Shown in pieces: positions 23,890-31,200 of a stretch of DNA of 33,117 bases (position 1 is its first letter; each line of letters begins with the position of its first letter). Below the pieces are notes generated by a model. It had not been told where the DNA came from. It saw nothing but the letters and a program-made list of their open reading frames with translations, and did not search any database. Both the position numbers and the translations under genes were made by a program. Source of the DNA: Nanobdellota archaeon. Lineage in GTDB: Archaea > Nanobdellota > Nanobdellia > Pacearchaeales > JAHJTO01. The DNA lies in the NCBI GenBank assembly GCA_018829845.1, contig JAHJTO010000007.1:1-33117 (forward strand), given 5' to 3'.

Positions 23890-24219
23890 TCGCGTTTACA
23901 ATCCATTGCAATCATAACTGCCATAATAGGGATAATTGCAATAATTTTCCTTTCAAGTAATCTTGAACCAAAAGAAATGATGATTGTGGAGATAGACCGT
24001 GGAATGGTGGGGGAATATGTAAAGGTGATAGGGAATATTTCCAATATTAAACATTCAAAGATCACTTCATTCACAATAAAAGACGATTCTTCAGATATTT
24101 ACGCATTTAGCTATGAAAACCTTGATTTAGATAAAGGGAGATATGAAATCATTGGAAAGGTTAATGAATACTACGGAAGTTTAGAAATTGAGATAAACAA
24201 AATGGAGAACATAATATAA
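23887..24219 (+). CDS. Membrane-tethered OB-fold protein
   Basis: 110 residues. An N-terminal hydrophobic helix (about 6-23, IAIITAIIGIIAIIFL) acts as an anchor or uncleaved signal. The rest (about 30-110) reads as a small beta barrel of OB type: G-E-Y-V-K-V-I-G-N-I-S-N-I, then F-T-I-K-D-D-S-S-D-I-Y-A-F, then G-R-Y-E-I-I-G-K-V-N-E-Y, L-E-I-E-I-N-K-M. The pattern resembles tRNA/helicase-type OB folds, but the anchor suggests it faces outward or works at the membrane. Its stop TAA overlaps the next ATG (TAATG), implying coupling to the methyltransferase. Confidence 0.65.
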   Translation: MSRLQSIAIITAIIGIIAIIFLSSNLEPKEMMIVEIDRGMVGEYVKVIGNISNIKHSKITSFTIKDDSSDIYAFSYENLDLDKGRYEIIGKVNEYYGSLEIEINKMENII

Positions 24220-25247
24220 TGGGGATGTATTTTTCGACCTTCATCTCAGGAATTCAGGAGTTTATTCCAGGAGTTTTAAGAAAGAACATAAGAGATGTTA
24301 AAATAACTCGTCTTCTAGATGGTGCAATTTTATATCAAACCTCTGCAAATATCGAATCTATAAAGAATATCAGATTTTTTAATAATTCATTTGAGGTTAT
24401 CAAAACATTTGAAGATCCAAGGGATATTGATGATATGATTAAAGAGTGTATTGAAGATCGAAGCATTGGGAATGAGATTTCTGCGACCATTGGAAAATCA
24501 AATCAAGGAAAAACGTTTAGAATAATTACTTCCAAAGAAAACCGGCTCATCTCAGCGGACAAAAAATTTATTGATAAATTAGAAAGTAAGATTATGAGGA
24601 ACGGAGTTCAAGTAGATAGAAGCGGCCCGGATATAGAATTTTGGTTTTTGCAGAGAAGAGAAAATATTGGAATTTTTATGATGAGGCTCACAAAACATCG
24701 GGCCTATGAAAAAGTCTTACAAAAAGGGGAGCTAAGGCCGGAAATTTCAAGTATAATGTGCCTTCTTTCTGAACCCGGTAGGGCAGATATCGTGATAGAT
24801 CCCTTCTGTGGCTATGGCTCAATTATAATTGAAAGATCAAAGATACCCCATCATAAAATTATTGGGATAGACAGCGATCGAAAAAAGATATTTGACCTTA
24901 AACGCAAGACCAAGGGGAAAGGCATCGAAATTTATCCATCAAACTCTCTTGATCTTTCAAGAATCAAATCTGATTCGATTGATAAGATTATCACCGATCC
25001 CCCCTGGGGGATATATGAAAAAATAAACTCTAAAGAATTTTATGAAAGGATGCTCAAGGAGTTCCTCCGGGTGCTTAGGCCGGGGGGGATATGTGTAATC
25101 CTTACCTCACAAAAGGAACTCACTCCTGAATTGGCAAAAAAGCTTAAGATTAAAATTGAAGGAAGATTTGATATTCTTGTTTCTGGAAAGAAAGCGGCAT
25201 TATTTAAGATGAGGAAGCCTCAAACAAAAGATTTAAGAGTTAACTGA
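24219..25247 (+). CDS. THUMP-type class I methyltransferase (Trm11/TrmG10-like)
   Basis: 342 residues. The C-terminal half is a Rossmann methyltransferase: motif I DPFCGYGS (194-201), acidic loop D218/D220 (GIDSDRK), and catalytic DPPW (260-263), the form used by N2-guanine methylases. The N-terminal half (1-150), with K-x-G-T/S-N-Q-G-K-T-F-R-I at about 93-102, is THUMP-like and the overall design is that of Trm11/TrmG10 tRNA guanine-10 methyltransferases. The THUMP part is degenerate, so the substrate could be another RNA. It is translationally coupled to the OB-fold gene (TAATG overlap). Confidence 0.82.
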   Translation: MGMYFSTFISGIQEFIPGVLRKNIRDVKITRLLDGAILYQTSANIESIKNIRFFNNSFEVIKTFEDPRDIDDMIKECIEDRSIGNEISATIGKSNQGKTFRIITSKENRLISADKKFIDKLESKIMRNGVQVDRSGPDIEFWFLQRRENIGIFMMRLTKHRAYEKVLQKGELRPEISSIMCLLSEPGRADIVIDPFCGYGSIIIERSKIPHHKIIGIDSDRKKIFDLKRKTKGKGIEIYPSNSLDLSRIKSDSIDKIITDPPWGIYEKINSKEFYERMLKEFLRVLRPGGICVILTSQKELTPELAKKLKIKIEGRFDILVSGKKAALFKMRKPQTKDLRVN

Positions 25248-25287
25248 GGATTTCTTAAAATATGGCAAAAATCACAAATGTTTTTGG

Positions 25288-25320
25288 CATGCCAGAAATC
25301 TCGAAGGATTTCTGAGCATG
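25288..25320 (+). promoter_or_regulatory. Start-codon-closing hairpin of the LtaS-like gene
   Basis: CATGC (25288-25292) pairs with GCATG (25316-25320), whose ATG is the start codon. The next 8 bp, CAGAAATC (25293-25300) and GATTTCTG (25307-25314), continue the stem past one bulged A, with a 6-nt loop. TTAAAATA (25255-25262) predicts transcription from about 25285, so the RNA would begin with this stem. Confidence 0.55.
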
Positions 25321-27078
25321 GCTGAAAATCAATTTTTTACATTACAACACTATCCCTATAAGCTCCTACTTTTTTCAGGGATATTTCTAGTAATATTAAA
25401 ACTGTTTTTTTCTGGAAATTATCTGGCCATAATCCTCAATTCAATGTTGGAGTTTACAATCTTGCTCTTTTTGTATTCCCTCCTTTTTATTGGAGAAAAA
25501 AAGATAATCGAAAGGAAAGAGTCTTTCCGGATAGGGATATATCTCACATTTTATGCACTATTTTTTATGAACCTATTCATCTTTTCAGTGAACTCTTTCT
25601 TCTTTGATGATTCTCTTATCATGAAATATTCTCTTTCTAATTTTAATATGGGGATTGTAGGGTTTTTCTTCAAAAGCATGATACCAATAAAATATCTGCT
25701 TCTAGCCCCATCGATTATTGTATTGCTTCTTGCAGTTTCTTTTATTGATTTGAATAAACTTGCCAAAATAGAACCCCATTTGAAAAAAGTTTTTATTATA
25801 ATTGTTATTCTTTCAATAACTCTCTTTTTATTTAGATTTGATTCTATTTCAAACATTTATGCCAATACTGTCCATGAACGAGTTTTAGAAGATCCAAGAA
25901 TGAAAATCTCATTAGATAAAGCAACCATCTCCCAAACAAAATACTCTTCAGGGGATTTTGATAAACAGATAATGAACTATTCAGAATATTCTCTTCCCAG
26001 GGGACAAAGGGTTTTGATGTTTGTAGTGGAACAGACCTCATATAATACTTTTTTAGAAGAGATGAATGAAATCCCAGTAGAAAGGAATTTTTTTGAAATA
26101 GTAAAGCCAAATACTCATATTTTCACAAATCACTACACTAATAACCAAGATAGCATGACTGCTATTTGGACAATGCTTAATTCTAACTTCATCCCCTTTG
26201 AGTGTTATATGACTGATTGGAATAAATATTATGGTTTTGTTTTAGGAACGAATAACCTTATTGATTTATTCAATAATCAAGGATATGAAACACATACTGT
26301 CGCATCAGTTTACGCCTCTGGATTGATAATGGGGATATATAATTGGACAAATGTAACCTATATTCAACCTGGAACAGATTCTGCCGGTTTTTTCTGCCCA
26401 GAAGATTTTGAGTATGAGAAAGGTTGTGAGGATAACATTATTCTAGAAGATGTAAAAAATGTAATCGATAATTCTAATCCTAATGGGTTATTCATGGTTC
26501 AAGAATTTATATATGGGCATGGAACCTCCTATGAAGAGCAGTTTCATAAAACGCGAACAGAGTATTACAATGAGTATCTGTTAAATCTTTATGATTATAT
26601 GAAACAAAATAATCTTTTGGAGGATACAACAATTGTGATACTGGCAGACCATGGAGAGAAAGGATATATGGATAAATCACTTTGGAATTATCAAACTCCT
26701 TTAATGATTATAAATAGCAATTTAAAATACCAAGAGATTGATGGGCTCTATTCCACAATCGATTTTAAGGATATTCTTTTATCTTATCTTCAAAAAACAG
26801 AATTGAAACAAGAAAGCCATTATGTTTACTTCGTTGGACAAACCCAGGGTTCTGAAATGGGATATATTGAAAATAATGGAGATTATTTTATCGCAAAGAG
26901 TTCCGGAGAGGATTCATTTAAAATTCGAGATGTTAATGGTCTGAATGATTCCGAAATTGAAGAAAAATTGAAGGTATTTGTAAAATATCAAGAGGGAGCA
27001 ATTGTAAAAAGCAGCGTAAAGAATTATTGGTGTCAATTGTGTGATCAGAATGCCAGAAAAGCAGGAATATATAATTAA
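25318..27078 (+). CDS. LtaS-like membrane enzyme of the alkaline phosphatase/sulfatase superfamily
   Basis: 586 residues. Five N-terminal helices (about 15-35, 38-58, 72-95, 122-143, 157-173) anchor a large extracytoplasmic domain (about 228-545), the layout of lipoteichoic acid synthases and phosphoethanolamine transferases. Metal and catalytic elements: E238 (VVEQTS), a Ser/Thr nucleophile region NNQDSMTAIW (S279 or T281), H401 (IYGHGTS) and D444-H445 (ILADHGEKG). It probably transfers a phospho-alcohol head group to a surface glycan or lipid; the substrate is unknown in archaea. The start codon lies inside a 13-bp hairpin at the inferred mRNA 5' end. Several Cys (in FIPFECY, FFCPEDF, GCEDN, and CQLCDQ at the end) may form disulfides or a terminal metal site. 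Confidence 0.8.
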   Translation: MAENQFFTLQHYPYKLLLFSGIFLVILKLFFSGNYLAIILNSMLEFTILLFLYSLLFIGEKKIIERKESFRIGIYLTFYALFFMNLFIFSVNSFFFDDSLIMKYSLSNFNMGIVGFFFKSMIPIKYLLLAPSIIVLLLAVSFIDLNKLAKIEPHLKKVFIIIVILSITLFLFRFDSISNIYANTVHERVLEDPRMKISLDKATISQTKYSSGDFDKQIMNYSEYSLPRGQRVLMFVVEQTSYNTFLEEMNEIPVERNFFEIVKPNTHIFTNHYTNNQDSMTAIWTMLNSNFIPFECYMTDWNKYYGFVLGTNNLIDLFNNQGYETHTVASVYASGLIMGIYNWTNVTYIQPGTDSAGFFCPEDFEYEKGCEDNIILEDVKNVIDNSNPNGLFMVQEFIYGHGTSYEEQFHKTRTEYYNEYLLNLYDYMKQNNLLEDTTIVILADHGEKGYMDKSLWNYQTPLMIINSNLKYQEIDGLYSTIDFKDILLSYLQKTELKQESHYVYFVGQTQGSEMGYIENNGDYFIAKSSGEDSFKIRDVNGLNDSEIEEKLKVFVKYQEGAIVKSSVKNYWCQLCDQNARKAGIYN

Positions 27079-27099
27079 GGACTGATAAGCTAGGATAAT

Positions 27100-27180
27100 A
27101 TGCTTTTAGAGATATTCATTGCGATGGCAGGGGGCATCCTATGTGGCGTTTGTACAGGCAAAGAGCCGTTAAGTTTGTGA
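27100..27180 (+). pseudogene. N-terminal remnant of a TctA-type permease
   Basis: A 26-codon frame MLLEIFIAMAGGILCGVCTG followed by KEPLSL and a stop. It matches the Gly-rich first helix of archaeal TctA-family (tripartite tricarboxylate transporter permease-like) proteins, which usually read G-I-x-x-G-x-x-T-G-L-I-P-G-I-H. The conserved Pro-Gly part is already lost and nothing homologous follows. A second, better preserved copy lies at 28039-28122. Together they look like decayed duplicates. Confidence 0.45.
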
Positions 27181-27347
27181 AAAAATAAGCTGATTCTTAC
27201 ATTTGAGTTATGAATGAGTTACAATCAATATAAAGAAAAGGAAATTAAAATTCTTGGACCTGAAATAAACAAGAATACTAGGCCAAGAAGGAGAAAGGCA
27301 CCCCCATAATCAAGATAACTAACTTCTTTATTTGTTCAACTTCAGAT

Positions 27348-27995
27348 TTAATGGATAACTTCATTTTTTCTTTTTGTTGAAGAGTTTCTTTTTTGTTTTA
27401 CCCACAAAATAAACCATGTTACTCCTGCCCCCAATGATCCTAAAAGAATATCTTTTTGAGCATCCCATTGATCTCCCTGCATCCCAAGATAATGGGTCCC
27501 AATAATATCGCTTCGAGTTACTAAAACCCATAAAAATTCAATTACTTCAAATATGCTTTTTGAAGCAATTATAAACAAAAATGCCGAAAAATACCCCCAA
27601 AAATATTTTACTTTTAATCTCTTAGAGATAAATTCATATGCCGGAATGAATAATAGTGCTCCAAATAAAAAATGCACTACCCTGTCATAATGATTCCTGC
27701 TCAAATCAAAGACCTGCGCAAGCCAATCAAATAAAGGCATTTCGGAATAAGAATAATGGCCTCCAATCGTATGTAAAATCATAAAGATGAAGATTAATGT
27801 ATAACTTAAATTAGAAAATTTGAATTTTTTATAAGTCACGACTAAAAAGGTAATAACAATTGCTGAAAGGAAATTCTCTATGGCCCATACTCCAAGATAT
27901 TTTGGAGATATTGCTAAAGCTAACCAAAAAAGCAAAAAGATGCTTAATAGAACCTGTGGATATCTCCCCTTAAATTCCATAACTTCATTTAGCAT
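27348..27995 (-). CDS. DUF2238 (YjdF-like) integral membrane protein
   Basis: 215 residues, about six helices. Characteristic DUF2238 segments are present: IGGHYSYSEMPL (about 77-88), NHYDRVVHFLFGALL (about 100-114) and GMQGDQWDAQKDILLGSLGA (about 172-191), with conserved His, Asp and Gln-x-D-x-Q/W residues. The family is widespread in bacteria and archaea but uncharacterised. The tail is basic (KQKRNSSTKRKNEV). An in-frame ATG at residue 6 is an alternative start, and a TTTATAT element fits that start slightly better. The gene is flanked on both sides by TctA-type remnants, suggesting it sits in a formerly rearranged region. Confidence 0.82.
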   Translation of the reverse strand: MLNEVMEFKGRYPQVLLSIFLLFWLALAISPKYLGVWAIENFLSAIVITFLVVTYKKFKFSNLSYTLIFIFMILHTIGGHYSYSEMPLFDWLAQVFDLSRNHYDRVVHFLFGALLFIPAYEFISKRLKVKYFWGYFSAFLFIIASKSIFEVIEFLWVLVTRSDIIGTHYLGMQGDQWDAQKDILLGSLGAGVTWFILWVKQKRNSSTKRKNEVIH

Positions 27996-28038
27996 TAAAA
28001 GGATATAAAGTTATTGGATCATAAAAATATAAATTAAA

Positions 28039-28122
28039 ATGTTAATTGAAATTTTTCTTGTTTTGTTTCTCGGTCTTCTCGCCGGGACTTTCACAGGCCT
28101 GTTTCCTGGAATCGCAAAATGA
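28039..28122 (+). pseudogene. Second N-terminal remnant of a TctA-type permease
   Basis: A 27-codon frame, MLIEIFLVLFLGLLAGTFTG then LFPGIAK and a stop. The G-x-L-A-G-T-F-T-G-L-F-P-G-I signature is the conserved first-helix motif of archaeal TctA-like permeases. Homology ends after the motif and the remaining 350 or more residues are absent. AT-rich TATA-like sequence (AAATATAAATT) precedes the ATG. The rest of 28123-28238 has no open frame of note, only a weak GGAGA/TCTCC hairpin near 28165-28192. Confidence 0.5.
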
Positions 28123-28238
28123 GAAATCTAGAAACACTACTTCTAATCTGAGACTATGCAAATATGGAGAAATCTGCAGGGATTGAAATCTCCGTCAGTT
28201 TCCAGCCTCGCAAGATGATTTGGGTAAATAAAATTTCC

Positions 28239-31200
28239 TTATATAGAACAGAATCTTTCTGGGCCGAGAGTCTTTAGCAATGCTAACTGCAGTTTCTCCC
28301 TGTTCACCTCCCCATTCAAGCTGAATAGATCTTGAATCCTTGTATCTTTGCCCGTAAGATTTTTTATTGGTTCAGTGAACGCTTGGCTCATAGAGCTCAC
28401 CATGCAGGATTCTGGCGCCACATTGAGGAAAAGATCTACACCTTCTTCAGCCCTTGCAATCGCTTCCCCAATATAAGGCAGCAGCTCACCATGCGGCTTT
28501 AAATAATAATTAAGCTTTCTCGCTTTTTCAAGTATCTTGGCAGTATCATGGGGGGCTTCAATTTTTGCTGCTGAATAAAGAGGATTGATAAAAATCTTGC
28601 GAAGTATTTTTTTCAGGAATGTTAAAAGAAAGATTTTTTTCTTTCTATCTTTAATTTGTCCAGTTAAATTATCTTTTTCTTTTTTGTCATTACAGCCATC
28701 AAGTAACTCCTTTGATAGAATTATATCCTCCTCCATGTTAAGACGGCCAAGCTCAAGAAGAAGTTCAAGATAGCACCAAATAGGGGAATATGTCAGTTCA
28801 AATGAGCCAAAGCCAAGAGAATCTATAATCTCTTTGAATATCTCCTCAGCCTGAGCAGCGCGCATATACGCTTCCCCTTCTATATGTATGCTGATTTTAG
28901 GCTTATGTTTTTGCTTTTCTGCATTGAGCCATTTCAATGAGAAATTTTTCAGAAGCTTTCTATAGCCATTATTATTATATAAGCCATAACAGAAATACTT
29001 AGCAGCGGTGGCTGCAATCTTTGATTTTCCTAGACTATTAGTTATATTTAACATTAATGGGTCTGGTTTGATAGATTCTTCCATTATCTTAAAAATATTT
29101 TTCTTCAGGCCCATATAATCTGACATGAATTCTTCATACTCTTTACAAGAACGGCATACATGGCCTGCTTTCAAAAGAATCGAGTGTAATATGCCTTGTA
29201 GAATTAAGCCCTGAAAAGACTGTATTAAAACCCATTCTTCAATCCCCACATTATAGCCTTTATTTTCATGTGCTACCATAAGTTTGATAGTTTCTGAATC
29301 TTTCGTCCTGCCAAACTTCTTGTGCAAAAACATCTTATGAAGTTCGCAATATTGGCCTTGTCTGCATGGCCCTGTCCCTTTATTATCAAATATAAGTATT
29401 CGTATCTTGTCTTTTACAAGAGGGTCATTTCTTTTTTTTCTTTCAATAAAATCTTCAACAGCAAGAAGGATGTCTGCATATGCTGCTGCAAAAGGGGCGC
29501 ATACAGAATCTCCTACATGCTTTCTTCCAAGCATCACTTTTTTTCTGAGATCGTAGGATTCATCTTCATAGTTGTCAATAGCCGTTATGCCTGCTCCCCT
29601 AAACACAGAAGTTATTGTTCTGTTTTCATGTAGCGTAGGAAAATAAACTACATCTGTGTCTTTGTTCAGACTTTCACACTCAAAATTATTAATAACACTT
29701 ATTTTGAATTCTTCTTTGGAATATTCTTCATGAAGTTTTTTTTCTATTTGTGTAATAAAGGTATTTACCCTGTTTTCCAAATGCGCCAATTCTTTTATCA
29801 TAGCATCGGATTGTATGAGCAGATTTGGCTTTTTTTTCGCTATCTCTTCTGCCAAAGGCAAAGTCATAGTATCCGGACCGCATCTGAAGGTGGATACTTG
29901 CACAACGTTAATTGATGTGTTTGTCAAATCTTTTTCTATTTTCTCAATGAGCTCTCTCATCTTTTCGTTGATTATTACCTTATGCAGATTTTTGTTTGTT
30001 ATTCCATCTATTTTAGTTGTTATATCATGGGGATTCCTCCAATATAAATGAGAATATTTCTTGTTCAAAGCCGATTCAACAGCATAAGAAGGTATTGCCA
30101 CAATTCCCTTATCCTTAAGCAGTTTTCCCACATGGCTGTCATATATTCCTGGATTCAAGATATATTCCCTTCCGCAGACTATTGCGATATTTTTTGAATT
30201 TTTGATTGCATAATCTATGTACTCTGCTGTCTTCTCGGCCACTTCGGATTTCAATTTCAAATTTTCCTCAATTGCTGCTTTGACCGCGGCGGTAAAATCC
30301 TCCCTACTAACTTTCAGGTTATAAAAATCAAAAAGCTCTTTCAGATAACAATATAATTGCGCAGAGATATGCCCCGCATCAAACTTTTTAAGACTCAGTG
30401 GAAGGACAATAAATTTCGCTTCTGGATGTTTTATTTTTGCATGATGCATCGCTATCAGCACCCCTCCCTGATTGGTAGTGCATGTCCTTCCAAGGCTTGC
30501 ATCGGATGGAAGGAAATCTATCTGGGGGATGAGAATGATGCTGTGGGGCTCGCCCGCAAGCCTTGCATACTGGCCCGTTGCTCCAATGAGGGGTGCGCAC
30601 ACATCCACCGTAAAATTAGACTGCCCGTCCAATATATCTTGCTCTTTGATGTTATCAACATAAACATTTATTCCTAAATTTTCGAATATTTTGCTTAAGA
30701 AATAGGATTGTTCAGATACAGCAAAGCTTCTTGGTATTACAAGCCTGTTTTCTGCATTGCTTCTTGGCAGCTTTGAATCTATAAATTTCCATATTTCCTT
30801 ATAAGAATCAATTTTAAGTGTTTCGTCTCCTTTTTGCATGTTGAGGTTGTTAACTGCAGTGCAACCTCCAAGCATCACAGACATTTTTCCTTCTTTGGTG
30901 TCAAGCGCAAGCATTGTTCTTGCACAACAGGAATTGCTATCTCCGCATGCAGCCCCTCTGCAGAAAAAGATTTTCTTGCTAGACTTTATATTAAGCAAGT
31001 CATCTATTTCAATCTCTGAATTAATTATAGCACTATCTTTTATTGATTTCACAAGCCCGATGCATGCGCGATAACCAGGATATGGCGGAATAATACAATG
31101 CATTTTTGATATTTGTTGTATTCTATGCGTCACTACAAGAGGTAAAGGATCGCTCTGCATTGTCTGGCCATGAAGAAGTACTACCGCATTCTGTGGAAAA

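Noticed and set aside
27214-27309. 31-codon + strand frame (MSYNQYKEKEIKILG..., Arg/Lys/Pro-rich tail)
   Set aside because: It could be a tiny basic protein but has no promoter, no clear ribosome site and no recognisable family, and lies in a region of decayed sequence. Conservation would be needed to accept it.
30357-30677. 106-codon + strand open frame inside the giant activator gene
   Set aside because: The activator frame is continuous and conserved in motif order across this stretch; the overlap is a shadow.
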